Shown here: positions 1 through 9,969 of the stretch, piece by piece
How positions within the stretch are numbered: position 1 is the first letter of the stretch
Layout of the letters: the number at the start of each line of letters is the position of its first letter
From: Saccoglossus kowalevskii
Lineage: Eukaryota > Hemichordata > Enteropneusta > Harrimaniidae
Length of the DNA stretch: 25,100 nt
Direction: 5' to 3'
NCBI RefSeq assembly: GCF_000003605.2
Contig: NW_003156234.1
Span: 415,932-441,031 of the forward strand
Position numbers and translations under genes: made by a program
Notes under the pieces: generated by a model
What the model was told of the DNA's origin: nothing
The model's database searches: none
Seen by the model: only the letters and a program-made list of their open reading frames with translations

Positions 1-803
1 GTATGATGAGAGAGAACCTTCCAATGCACAAAAGGTAATTGTTAAGATCTTGTGTTCAATGTGCTTATATGGGTCGCCAATGCAGCTTGAATAATACTGT
101 GGTATGTGGTCATATTCTTTTTTTTTTGTTCTTGTTGAAGTTGAAGCCTTCTTAAATTGGTTTCAAAGATGCCATAGGAGATCAAAGCTGTTTCCATAGC
201 CAATCTTTAATTGACTAAACAAATGTCTATTTTCTGATGGAATTTATATTCCAGATTTGCACATATTAAGGTAGAGATGCAGTTTACCTGACAGGTATTT
301 TAATTAGTTAATTAGGCAACCAAGAGGACCTCCCTTGTCCACAAAACTATATATTTTCGAAAAGCTTATGGTATGAATTTTAAAAATTTGTAAGTATTTT
401 TTTTTATGGACACTGTAGTTTGAAATATGCACAAAAATGTGTTTTATTTTATCGAAAGTGATTTAAAACAAATCATCTTCTAGACCATGCCTCTGTCGCC
501 TGTCAAAATTGGTTTACGGGTACATCTGTTTACTTTGAAGAAAGTGCCGTCTTGAAAACTGTCTACCACTTGTCAATTTTGCTGGGCAGCAGCTCAAATT
601 CCACTACTTCAAGTTTATGCATAAATTAACACCCAGGCTAGTTGTCTGTACGATTGTTGTCGCAACCCGGCCACTCTGCTTGTGCTGAAATCATGCCCTC
701 AATTGAAATCCTACACACACATTTCAGCACGTGATGACTCGGTCCCGACTCAACATGTGGTGAGATCTGTAACGTGAACGCCACTAATAATTCTGTTTTG
801 TTT
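1..803. other. Non-coding stretch, no gene seen
   Basis: I see no convincing exon, RNA gene or element boundary here. The sequence is AT-rich with short T runs (for example near 118-128 and 400-408). It ends where a TA-flanked inverted-repeat element begins. Confidence 0.5.
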
Positions 804-805
804 TA

Positions 806-1693
806 CAGTAAGTCTCAGAAGTATTGGGGCAGCCAATTTGCAAACTCACTAGCGAATTGGCTAACCGCTTGGGTTTTGACTAAACAATTAGCTTTGGAAT
901 CTCGCTGGCGCCGTCTCGTGGTCGTGTCCACTCTGGACAAGTCTATATTGCATTAGGGAACATAGAATATTTATACGTAGCATGGAATTGCTTTGTTACG
1001 CGAGGCATTATAATGTATAAGTAGTTTCCCTGATCAGTCTGAGAATGGCCACAGTCAACTGGCGTACAAGTGATAATATTATAAATACGATTAACCCATC
1101 GAAATTTACAATATGGGGGTAGCCATCTTGAACATTGCTTGACACTGAATAAAGAGACAAGTTGAGAAATAGTTTCCTACAAATCGGGTAAGAAACAACA
1201 AACTTTCACATCTAAACGATCCGTTGGGGTAACATTAAGCCAACCGCTAAAACAATCAAGCTCATTCGTCGTTTTTGCATGGACATTCCCTTGTATACAA
1301 ACACCTCATTACATGAAAAACATGATATACCGTAAAATCTGTATTAGAAGCCGCATCCCTAATATAAGTCGCACCCATTCTTTTTGAATAATTGAGAATC
1401 TAAAATTTACCATTTCTCATATGTGTAGATGCTCTAATAGAAGCCGCATCCCCTCTGTTGCTTTGTACCATTTTAATAGAAGCCGCGGTTTCTAATACAG
1501 ATTTTACAGTAACACTTTCCCTAGTATATTTGAAAGTGAAATCGACATCCAACTGTAAGACCGTCGCTGATTAGCTCCTGAATTATGACGATCGTCCCCT
1601 ACTGTTATATAGATTCGTCCAGAGAGGGTGTGACCAGAAGACGCCGCCAATCCGTTTGGCGAGTTTGGCTGCCCCAATACTTCTGACTTTCTG
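806..1693. mobile_element. 888-bp TA-flanked inverted-repeat (Tc1/mariner-like) non-autonomous element
   Basis: The left end reads CAGTAAGTCTCAGAAGTATT and the right end, on the other strand, reads CAGAAAGTCAGAAGTATTGG. Both continue into GGGGCAGCCAA. Each end is flanked by TA (804-805 and 1694-1695), the target duplication of the Tc1/mariner superfamily, whose members often start with CAGT. The arms match well beyond the tips. Shared blocks near GGCG-CGTCT, TCTGGAC and TCTATAT extend the inverted repeat to roughly 806-962 and 1590-1693, with extra sequence in the left arm. No transposase is visible, so this is a long-TIR MITE or fold-back derivative. A 60-codon open frame at 774-956 is only a by-product of the left arm. 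Confidence 0.72.
1330..1509. mobile_element. 180-bp MITE nested inside the 806-1693 element
   Basis: The left tip reads CCGTAAAATCTGTATTAGAA and the inverted right tip reads CTGTAAAATCTGTATTAGAA, each followed by a (G/A)CCGC block. The flanks are TA at 1328-1329 and 1510-1511. Inside, the motif TAATAGAAGCCGC recurs near the left tip, in the middle (about 1434) and near the right tip, so the element has an internally repetitive structure. Complete TIRs and TA flanks within another TIR element indicate a later insertion. No coding capacity is seen. Confidence 0.7.
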
Positions 1694-1759
1694 TAAATTG
1701 TTATGTGTGAAAAAGTTATGAATTTCCTTTATAGCACTTTCCATACACATTTATAGCGT

Positions 1760-1874
1760 TTGCCTTAAAGCACAAATAAAGTTGAGTGTCATCAGCATAG
1801 AGTCGAATCAATGAAATAGCGAACACAATGAAATTAGGAACAGATCCTTGTGGGACACCATACTGCAACTTGGG
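1760..1874 (-). pseudogene. LINE reverse-transcriptase relic with YADD motif
   Basis: Read on the minus strand, one frame gives LQYGVPQGSV followed after a short gap by LYADDTQLY. These are two adjacent hallmarks of non-LTR retrotransposon reverse transcriptase (the GVPQGS block and the YxDD catalytic loop, CR1/L2/Jockey-type wording). The spacer between them is shorter than usual and does not match the usual LGPLLF block, so the copy carries an internal deletion or is heavily decayed. The frame closes soon on both sides. It lies just outside the right end of the TA-flanked element ending at 1693. It is a dead fragment of about 115 bp. Confidence 0.72.
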
Positions 1875-2399
1875 TGGTATTTAGAAATGTTCACTTCAAA
1901 ACAAAGACAGCAACACCTCAATTTGTAGATGCATTTGATAGTGTTTACTTCATTTTGGGGGGGGGGGTTATAATATTGTACTGCGTTTTATTTTTATGTT
2001 AGCATTTTAATTTCTTAATAAGGTAAACATTACTTATTCACAAAAGTCCAGAGTTTCACCTTCATTTTATAATCACTTATTTATTTACAATGCAGTGAAT
2101 ACTGTTTACTTAGTCTACCTGTGAATGTTACAATGTGTAAACTAGTTACTACATTACAAATTGTTTAAATATGTGATGCTTGGTATTAGGCAGAGCAGTT
2201 TTTTGAGTACATCATAATAAAACCAAAACATACACTCAAAGTCTAAGTGTAACACAAACAACTTCTTTAACATATACAAGCCCCAAATTATTATTTTTAA
2301 ACTTTTAAACCTAAAATTGGTTTCTACATATTTTATGACAAAGCCCCTGTTGGTTCAATAGTATACAAAACCGAAATAATATAATGAACAATGTAGACA
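1875..2399. other. Non-coding AT-rich stretch
   Basis: No gene is seen. A run of eleven G residues lies at 1957-1967. The remainder is AT-rich unique-looking sequence. Confidence 0.45.
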
Positions 2400-2745
2400 A
2401 TTATAATGGTCTATTGCACTCACTGAATTAGTAAAGATTTGACAGACATGGCTCTGAAACAGCATTTTCATTTGGCTGTTTTGAATACGATCTGAAAAAT
2501 AGTTGTTCATGCATAACTTAGATCTGGGTTCATAATAGCAGAAATGCTTGATGCATTTGGCAGTTTTGAATCTGATCGTCAAACAAATTAATGTGCATAC
2601 ATATAACATCATTTATGATGTCCGGGCAAGGTTAGAACATGATTAGTCAAGGCATGTCAGAGTTATGGTTCCGGAACCACATTCATTAAAATAAAATGGC
2701 CGCAAGTCAGCCATTTTGAATCTGATCTGAAAAACAAAATGACAC
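2400..2745 (+). repeat. Dispersed ~160-bp-monomer repeat, left-hand cluster
   Basis: At least two diverged monomers are visible. Shared phrases are TTTTGAATCTGATC followed by an A-rich stretch (near 2561 and 2716), CATGCATAACTTAGATCTGG (2509) and AAGGCATGTCAGAG (2650). The phrase AAAATGGCCGCAAGTCAGCC (from 2694) matches the GGCCGCCAGTCGGCC core of copies at 24.5 kb. Related copies occur in introns of the BET gene. The unit is non-coding. An 85-codon minus-strand open frame across it has no support as a gene. Confidence 0.6.
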
Positions 2746-2746
2746 T

Positions 2747-2772
2747 CGCACGCGCATGCGCGCACACACACA
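2747..2772. repeat. 26-bp alternating pyrimidine-purine tract
   Basis: CGCACGCGCATGCGCG followed by a CA repeat alternates pyrimidine and purine without a break. This is the type of tract that can adopt Z-DNA. It directly follows the repeat cluster ending near 2745 and could have grown from its A/C-rich tail. Confidence 0.7.
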
Positions 2773-3419
2773 GACGTTAATCCATAACAATGGGTACGAC
2801 GTTTACCAGTGTTAACTGGGAAAAAGTACCTTATACACGTATATTTCTGTATGGTTTCTCAAGTAAGCCAATGTTAATAGTAGGGCGGGGCAGCTTTGTT
2901 TTCATCCAATGAGAACGGGAGTTTTGTAGATTGTCACATGCAGTGATTGCGAAATCATGGAGCTAACATAAAAATATAATATAAATGTTGCCATTGGTTA
3001 GATATAGAATTCTGTAATCTATGATTTGGTTGTCTGATTAAAATAAAAGGCTGGAGTAATGTTTTATCATTTAGGTCAGTTAATGTTTAAATCAGATGAG
3101 TGTATTGACCTCAGACAACCATTTATCATACGCCAATATCACTAATAAAATAAATAGTATGTTCCTGGAAACATTGAAATAAAAAAAGTAGATACAGTCA
3201 ATGGCACAAAGCTGAGGCTTAGTTTGCTAATGAACACATTTATAAAAAATTGCACCACCCATTATCTATCTGTATTTTCCTGTATTCCGCTCCAGTAACT
3301 GCTAAGCAACAGCGATACAGGATACTCGTCCAATCATGAATAAAATTGGTGGATTTTACTGCAATACTTCATGTCATGTGTGTTTTTGTGGATTGTATAA
3401 ACCATTTCTGATTTAGAAG
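2773..3419. other. Non-coding stretch
   Basis: I see no exon, RNA gene or clear repeat in this AT-rich segment. Confidence 0.4.
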
Positions 3420-3423
3420 TTAA

Positions 3424-3546
3424 ATGACTATGATCGTCGCGCCGTGTCCTGTTCCATATGGGGGACTTATAGTGACGTACACAATGTGTGTAAAATACAT
3501 TGTTTACAGAAAATTCGAACAAGCGTTGTGCGCTGATCATCGCTCT
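3424..3546 (+). mobile_element. 123-bp TTAA-flanked (piggyBac-type) MITE
   Basis: The segment is bounded by TTAA at 3420-3423 and 3547-3550, the piggyBac-superfamily target site. Its ends are imperfect inverted repeats sharing an ATGATC-CGC core. The interior (GTGACGTACACAATGTGTGT, then AAATACATTGTTTAC) matches a copy at 6608-6700 in the same orientation and one at 18192-18309 in the opposite orientation. Three related copies with two TTAA-bounded examples support a real family. Overlapping open frames on both strands are by-products. Confidence 0.6.
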
Positions 3547-3550
3547 TTAA

Positions 3551-4084
3551 GGTGGCAGAAAACCATTCATCAATGCATTGTATTAATATTTTCAACAATC
3601 ACAGCTTTCTGCCCTTCACTGTAACCTTATTTTGTCAATTTTTTGGCTATTTCAATTAATTGTTATAAAAATTTTGCTGGGTATGTTAATTGGTCTATAC
3701 TGCTTTACTGAAGTCTTTTACAAATGACATTTTCAGGATACATGATGATATTCGAGTCTAGCGTGCAACTAAAAACAAAAAATGAGCACACTAGCCTCCT
3801 GCGTTTACAGCCCAGTATTATTAATTACAATTATTATACATCCGTCACCGTAACACCATAAGTTATAGCGTGCCATAATTTTACAGGGTATTTTCCTTTT
3901 ACCATATTAGGAAATTTGAATTCTAAATATGGATTGATTATGGCGTAAGCGTCCTCTAATAAAAAAAAAAAACATGGCTGCCAACAGAGTTTGTCTGGAC
4001 TCAACACAAAGAAGTTCACTGAATCTGTTTCTAAACATTTTGGATTTTGGCATCCCCATGGTGTATCCTTGGACGGAAAAGATG
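3551..4084. other. Non-coding stretch
   Basis: No gene or element boundary is seen. An A tract of 12 lies at about 3961-3972. Short open frames here overlap one another on both strands and have no recognisable product. Confidence 0.4.
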
Positions 4085-4254
4085 TATAATAATAAGGTTA
4101 TTACAAGAATACCTGAAAGTATGCACTCTGACAGTACGCTGTACATTGACCTCTGCTATGCGCCAGACGATACTCCCGCTGTACTGTCTTCGTGCATACT
4201 TTGAGGTGTCTACGTGCATACTTTGAGGTATTCTTGTAATAACCTCATATTATA
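4085..4254. mobile_element. 170-bp fold-back (hairpin) MITE
   Basis: The left arm (4085-4126) and right arm (4213-4254) are near-perfect inverted repeats sharing GGTTATTACAAGAATACCT and AAGTATGCAC. Pairing continues inward through GACAGTAC (about 4130) and GTACTGTC (about 4180), so most of the element folds into one long hairpin. On the right side a block of about 22 bp (GTGCATACTTTGAGGT) is duplicated head to tail, near 4192 and 4214. The ends lie in TATA, compatible with TA duplication. No coding capacity is seen. Confidence 0.68.
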
Positions 4255-5667
4255 AGATAAGTGTTAACATTGCAATTTGCATTTTAGTTATTTCCCAAAC
4301 CAATGCTCTTATTATAATATAGTAAAATGCTCTAGGTCCATGCCCTGAAATTGACCTCATTTGATGCACCTATTTACACTCGGACCAAACCATTTTCTCG
4401 TCTTGGATGTTTTTTTTTTTTTTTCATTTTCTGTTATTTTTTCTATGATTGGATAGAAAAAAAACAAACTCCAAAGTCTCCAAGATTTTTTTAACTTCAT
4501 TAAAAAACATCGTTTTTGTAGGATGGAAACTTTTTGATGTCAAAAACCCTCCACCCCCAAACTAAAGCGAATAAGTTTTTTAGCCAGGCATCGATCTTTT
4601 GACGTCGTCCCTTATAGACACAACGATTGAAAACACTGTTTTGGGAAGAAAATAGCAATATCGAAAGTTCAAATTTAACAGTTTGTAATGGTAAGCCGAT
4701 TTGAATTTGCTACTTTTTAATATTAGCTTAATAGCAAGTTATATTACAATACTGCTGGTTGGGTTGTTTTTTCGTTCCCAGTAAATCAGGGTTTGTCTCG
4801 ATTTTATACAAGCAAGTAAAGCCACAGACTTCATCTACTAGAGCAACATTGAAACTCAATGTTTACACTGGTATTTTTTGTAACAGTCTTGTGTATACCG
4901 GAGATTTGAGAAGGTTTAACCAAACTAGTATTTCCACTCAATCGTGAAGCTCCACAACTCAATACACCAGTCTTAGTACACCCAGAATGAGCCGACTCTT
5001 AACAACAAAACATCTATCGACACGACACCAAAAAATCGTCAGTTGAAGAAATAAATTTCACTAAGTTCAATCCATCTTCGCCACTTAATTTTGCGTGGTA
5101 CTTTTTACATTGTTGAACGAACTGAAATGCCACACCCAAAACCTGAGTGGAACGCCAAACTGTTCAAGGGGTGTATTGTATTTGTATCACAGGTAAACCG
5201 CGAAGATATTATAGTATAGTTCCTTAGCGCATCAAGTTGATGTTAAATTATACCATTCTCAGAATCCATGTACATTTGTCACAAAAAAACGACGGCAGTA
5301 CTCTGACTTTTCATTACGATATGAGAGTCCCAAGCAAATACCATGACCTTCACATACACGCCCAAGTTGCAAGGTGGTCGTACGTCGTAAAAATACATTA
5401 AAAAGGGAATTTGGAGATCCGTCTGACATTGTTGATGCCAAACTGCCCGCTATCTCTATGGAATTTCTGAAGAAGATTAAAATATTCTTACTGTTTTGGT
5501 TCTTTACTACATCGAGTACAGATCTCGCCATTCACAAATAGTCACACACTCATTCAAACTCAAACAGGCCACAGCGTGAGTGGCGTGCATATTTGTCACA
5601 CTGTGCACACACACCTAAAGTCGGTCGCCAGACTCTCGACGAAAACGCAAGTAAACACGATACTTAC
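4255..5667. other. Non-coding stretch with A/T runs
   Basis: No reliable exon is identified. The region holds long T and A tracts (4411-4424, 4456-4464). If the candidate first exon at 5668-5700 is real, this would be part of its first intron. A minus-strand acceptor-like site (TTTTAATCTTCTTCAG, ending about 5466) is present, but I could not join it to the first exon with a recognisable product. Confidence 0.35.
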
Positions 5668-5700
5668 GTTTTGGAAGGACTGCTTATCAGCCTCCGACAT
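5668..5700 (-). CDS. Possible first coding exon of an unidentified gene
   Basis: On the minus strand an ATG in good context (AAAA before it, in-frame TAA 12 bases upstream) opens MSEADKQSFQN. The frame then meets a perfect donor GTAAGT at 5667-5662. The 11 codons end in phase 0. The surrounding 5560-5800 interval is richer in G+C and CpG than its neighbours, as expected near a promoter, and no TATA box is evident. I do not recognise the protein from 11 residues and found no convincing second exon. It could be a chance ATG plus donor. Confidence 0.3.
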
Positions 5701-6080
5701 TTTTAGATGTTATTTCGGAAGACGAGGGGAGTAAAATTCTTCAAATGCACGCAGGACGAGCCTCCACCACTGAGGTTTACAGAGAAAGTGGTTAAAAAAT
5801 GAAGCACAATAAAACGACCTAATTTGCATATTCCATTTCACCTGCTTATTTATGGCGCTACGGTTTCAAGGTCCCCGCATATTTACAAAACTTGCCTGGC
5901 CATTAGCCGACTGTACGTCATCTGTATCGCTTTCCATAATTAGGGGTAACTTTGTATTGAAAGTTGTTGTTTTTTTTGATTGTCAAAAAATACTGATGAT
6001 AGACGTTCAGTTACATCTGTTCATTACCGATTACGGTGGCCATAACACATTCGGCAATTTTACACAATAGTCCGGGTCTA
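5701..6080. other. Non-coding stretch; possible promoter/5' UTR of the 5668-5700 exon
   Basis: The part nearest 5700 would be 5' UTR if the neighbouring first exon is real. I see no TATA or initiator motif I can defend. A 72-codon plus-strand frame at 5852-6070 has no recognisable features. Confidence 0.25.
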
Positions 6081-6140
6081 CGGGATGTTATGTGACTGTT
6101 GGTGATATTATACGATTGTTGGTGATGTTACACGGTTATC
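6081..6140 (+). repeat. Three 20-bp tandem units
   Basis: The units start at 6081, 6101 and 6121 and follow the pattern GGTGATRTTAYRCGATTGTT with scattered differences. The first unit is the most diverged. This is a small decayed tandem repeat. A tRNA B-box-like string follows at 6153-6163 but does not form a tRNA. Confidence 0.6.
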
Positions 6141-6477
6141 GTTGATTTTTAGGGTTCAAATCCGTGCATATTAATTATATAATTTATATAAATTAGCCAA
6201 TACTGTACTCTGAGATAAATCACTAACCTGATTACTATACGGCTGTAACCGTACATATTAATTAACTAATTTGCATGATACTAGCAGCTAATTTTAGACT
6301 TGTCCATTGAAGTATCGCGAACTTTTAAAACGTTACAGTCGTCCCAGCGCGTCGTGTCGTGTTCTCCTTCCCAGAGTTCCTGGCGGTTAGACTACCGAAA
6401 GTATATATTCGTGGAATATGATATATAGAAGATAATATTTGGTAATCGTAGTCCTAAATAACTATTGAAAATAGCTA

Positions 6478-6508
6478 GACGTTTCGAGCAATGGCTCTTT
6501 ATCGATAG
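6478..6508 (-). ncRNA. Degenerate hammerhead-ribozyme-like core (Penelope-type relic)
   Basis: On the minus strand the segment reads ATCGATAAAGAGCCATTGCT then CGAAACGTC. This resembles the hammerhead layout: a CUGAUGA-like box, a stem II of GAGC/GCTC closed by a four-base CATT loop, then GAAAC and a GUC that could be the cleavage triplet. The CUGAUGA box is only partly conserved, so activity is unlikely. Motifs of this form are known from the ends of Penelope-like elements and retrozymes. I see no reverse transcriptase beside it. Confidence 0.4.
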
Positions 6509-6607
6509 CATAGAAGAAATTTTCTATCATATTCATCAGTCCGAGCAGCGTTTATTTATTTATAAACTACTATTCGTGGAATAGAACTCTGCCTGGGAGA
6601 TTGTGCA

Positions 6608-6700
6608 CCCGGGGATTGCACAGTGACGTATACAACGCGTGTAAAATACATGTACACTGTTTGTTTACACGAAATTCTAGCACGCGCTGAGCAATGCTCT
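6608..6700 (+). repeat. Second copy of the 3424-3546 MITE family, boundaries unclear
   Basis: GTGACGTATACAACGCGTGT, TGTTTACACGAAATTC and CACGCGCTGAGCAATGCTCT align with the elements at 3424-3546 and 18192-18309. No TTAA is found at the expected right end, so this copy is truncated, diverged at the tip or bounded elsewhere. A short duplication (TACATGTACACTGTTTGTTT region) widens its middle. Confidence 0.55.
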
Positions 6701-7982
6701 GGGATAAACCAAGGACCACTGATGTCGCTATTAGTTTTCACTTTTAAATCTTTTTATTTCAGCTTATGTTAAATAAAATAGTAATCTTACAATTTGTGAT
6801 AAAAAAAAACATCCATGAAATTCAATATATTAGATTATTGGTGCTGGTACAACATTATTATAATTTCGGTGTAGAGGGGAAACGTTTTCTATATCTCCCA
6901 TACATGATGGCTCCATGGTTTTCTTCCCATAATTATACAATGCTATACAATGCATAAGGTCTCCCCAACGGTCAATATTGTGAAAGTTTAAGGAGAAGTG
7001 TGATTTAGAGACAAGTTTCAACAGGTATGTTTCAACGTAGTTACACCCATTTTCAAATTTTAACTCTCATAAACCACACTGGTGCGCGTATTTTCAGCCA
7101 AAATGGTATTGTATCACGGATACGGATGAGGATGTTTGGGGATTTAGAGATTATAATTGATTGTAGGAGCAAGGGGGATAGTTGGTACAGATTACAGAAA
7201 ATAAAAATACATTTTACGTTTTCACAGAAAATAAAATGGAAAGTTCCATTTAGAATAAAAAATAGCTTTTTACACTTTACAAATAAAGCAAATTCCTGAT
7301 TACATTTTACATTTTTATAATATACTTGATAATTTGTGTTTAAGAATCAAAATTTGAAATTGCGCACGAATTACGGCATTTAATGTGGGAAATGCTTTAC
7401 ACGCTTACAAAAAATAGGATCTTTGTACAAATTACGGACGAATAAAATAGCTGATTACATTTTAGACCTTGCAGATGTCTACGAATTCACGTTTTTTATT
7501 TATTTAAATTACATTATTACGAGAATAAAAACAATTGATTACAGCTTACGAGAATACCCCTTGCCGACCCTCTAAATAGAGCAACATCTGTAAAAGCTCC
7601 ATTTTTCACCAAAGTTACAAACAATTATGGCAAAACATGGATCTAAATTGAATCTGGAGAATTTAAAAAAACAACGACAGGTTTATGGATTCACTTGTAC
7701 TTTGTTATTGAAGAGATATGGGCCAGTCTACCTTAGTTTGAAGATGAGAGGAAAAGTTGAGACAAAGTATAGTTATTTCTAACTATTTGGTGTAAGTGTG
7801 CTCACGTGTATGAAAAAAACATGGGTCTCATGCAATCTAATCGCTTGCTTATATTTGAAGGACATGCAAACTAACTCGTTGTTAACTGTTTGAGTCATAT
7901 GGCAATGAATAGTCATTGAAATTATTATTTCCAAAGGGTCATGAAAATCATCCACGTGTAACTGTTTCGAGTTGCCCTGCTT
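6701..7982. other. Non-coding AT-rich stretch with a decayed repetitive section
   Basis: No gene is seen. From about 7190 to 7560 the phrases GATTACA(TTTTA) and TTACG...AATAAAA recur at irregular spacing (7191, 7297, 7451, 7536). This may be an old tandem repeat or simple AT-rich bias. Small open frames at 6766-7299 read through this biased sequence and show no domain. Confidence 0.35.
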
Positions 7983-8684
7983 ACAGTCGGCAAAGACCTT
8001 GCAAATAAGATTAATCAGACCAATGATCCTTTGAGTTATTCAAGTTCTCCCAAGCCAAATTCATTCTTCCTCCACCAAGTTTGTGAAAATGATATAGAGT
8101 TAGAGCTTAATAGTTTGAACCCAAATAAACCCAGTGGTCATGATCTCCTCTCTCCCCGTCTTCTAAAAGATGCTGCTCCCTACATCAAACAACCATTATG
8201 TCACATTATCAATCTCTCCCTCACTGCAGGTATCTTTCCACACCAACTTAAACTCGCTACTGTTTCCCAATTTACAAAAATTAGAAAGGTTCTCCCTATT
8301 TAGTGAGCAACTATAGACCAATTTCTATATTGCCAATCATTAGCAAAATTATTGAAAAAAAATATTAACAAGCAATTAATTTTATTTCTTGACAAACATA
8401 AAATCATTAATAAATATCAGTATGGCTTCGGAAACAAATATAGTACTAAGCTCGCACTAATTGACATAAACTTTGACCTTGCTAGAACAATTGACGACGG
8501 CAACATAGTTTTTGGTGTATTTCTCGATCTAACTAAAGCCTTTGATACAATCAACCACGAAATCTTACTATTCAAGTTACTCAATTATGGCATCCGTGGT
8601 ACTCCTCTAAATTGGTTTAAAGATTATCTATCTAACCGTAGACAATATGTTCGTGTAGATGGTTATCAAAATTTCAAATTTTGA
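7983..8684 (+). pseudogene. LINE (CR1/L2/Jockey-type) reverse-transcriptase fragment
   Basis: In order the conserved blocks are GKDLANKI and LNSLNPNKPSGHD (7983-8300), [18 protein letters not shown] (8306-8360), YQYGF...ST (about 8417-8453), [13 protein letters not shown] with the motif-A aspartate (8521-8559), and YGIRG...WF...YLSNRRQYV (8587-8655). This is the fingers and proximal palm of a non-LTR reverse transcriptase. A TAG at 8301-8303 and two frame changes, at about 8304 and in the A run at 8354-8361, break it. It is also truncated before the GVPQGS and YADD blocks, with no endonuclease upstream. It is a dead 5'- and 3'-truncated copy and cannot encode an active enzyme. Confidence 0.9.
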
Positions 8685-9830
8685 TTCTTAACACAAATTA
8701 TCAAATATATTATAAAAATGAAAAATGTAATTAAGAATTTGCTTTATCTGTTAAGTTTAAAAAAACTATTTTTTACTGTGAATTGAACTTTCATTTTATT
8801 TTCTGTAAAAACGTAAAAGTGCCTTTTTTATTTCCTGTAACATGTACCAGCTACCGCCCCCGCCCTTGCCCCCTTCTATTTATGTGAAATCAAACCAACA
8901 CTCATCGCATCCGCGTTCTTACGCCGAATCCGTGTCCGCTTTAGACCCGTGCTAATGCAACATAACAGCTTAAACATAATGAAGGTTCGTTTCCGAACCG
9001 TCGTACTATAGTGACCATGATTTACTACTATAATACTATATATGCTCGACCTACTAGTCGGCAGCGCCGTTAAAATAACAAAGTCCACATTTCATGATCC
9101 ATGTTTATATCAAACAAAGTTCGATGTCCTATATACAAAGATACCAGACATATACAAATTGTAATATATAGACCATAGTGGCATTTGCATTTGTAGTATA
9201 ACTCAACATTAAACACTACGACTCAATTTCCGACATTGTGAAATTCTTTCGTTTTTATGCAGAAAATTACAGTATTTTACCAAGTAAAACAATATTTATT
9301 AAAGTTATTGTTTAACACGAGTTGTTGGACACACTGCATAGTTTGTAATTTTACTTAGCTGCTTTCAGTCATAGTTCAAGACAAATAAAATGCAAAAATA
9401 TCGAGAATATAGCAAATTATTCTTCTGTAATATACTTGTGTAACAGGGAGTGAGGAGCCAAGTGTTGTATTGAATTGATTTTTGTTTTGTAAAATTTGTA
9501 TCTCGTCTTTATTTAAATGTTGCCTGAGCTATTGATTGGGAACATTAACTTATTCTTATTTCCTGGCAAGACTTTCGGTCATCCAACAAATCAGTTTATT
9601 GCACGACCGGTGGAGACGCAAAATCCCGAGGGGAAATAGACATATAATATTAAACGCATTTGCTTGAATAAAGCCAGTTAGTGTTTTTTTTTAATGCACC
9701 TCATACAGACTTTTAATGCACATCAATACACATTATTTAGAATGTGCCATGTGGTTTTCCGCAAAGTTCAATGTGTGCGCGGCATCTAAGAACGAGATTA
9801 TTATTATTATACAATAGTTTCGTTATAAAG
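8685..9830. other. Non-coding stretch
   Basis: No exon or element is recognised. A CpG-richer patch lies at about 8900-9070. A 70-codon minus-strand frame there (9088-8876) has no domain, and no donor or acceptor I can defend. Confidence 0.35.
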
Positions 9831-9834
9831 TTAA

Positions 9835-9965
9835 AGCGGGAGGATCGTCGTCTGCGCACGCGCGGGAATTGAGTCCCAAGCAACGATAACAACACACGCT
9901 AAAAACGCAAAGGCTCATGGTATGACATACCATCTGATGCATGCGCAGGTGATGAATCCCCCGCT
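9835..9965. mobile_element. 131-bp TTAA-flanked (piggyBac-type) MITE
   Basis: TTAA flanks the element at 9831-9834 and 9966-9969. The left tip is AGCGGGAGGAT and the inverted right tip is AGCGGGGGATT. The arms stay alignable for about 30 bp through CTGCGCA-GC. Near the middle is a perfect 17-bp palindrome, ATGGTATGACATACCAT (9917-9933). The element is compact, CpG-rich and non-coding. Its tips differ from the 3424-3546 family beyond the shared TTAA-AGCG start, so it may be a sister family. Confidence 0.72.
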
Positions 9966-9969
9966 TTAA

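Noticed and set aside
5259-5531. 90-codon minus-strand frame near the candidate first exon
   Set aside because: No recognisable domain. A good acceptor lies inside it, but its phase does not fit the phase 0 donor at 5667 in this frame, and the in-phase frame closes after 22 codons.
6153-6163. Perfect tRNA B-box-like string GGTTCAAATCC
   Set aside because: The flanks do not form a T stem, no A box or cloverleaf precedes it, and the upstream sequence is a 20-bp tandem repeat.
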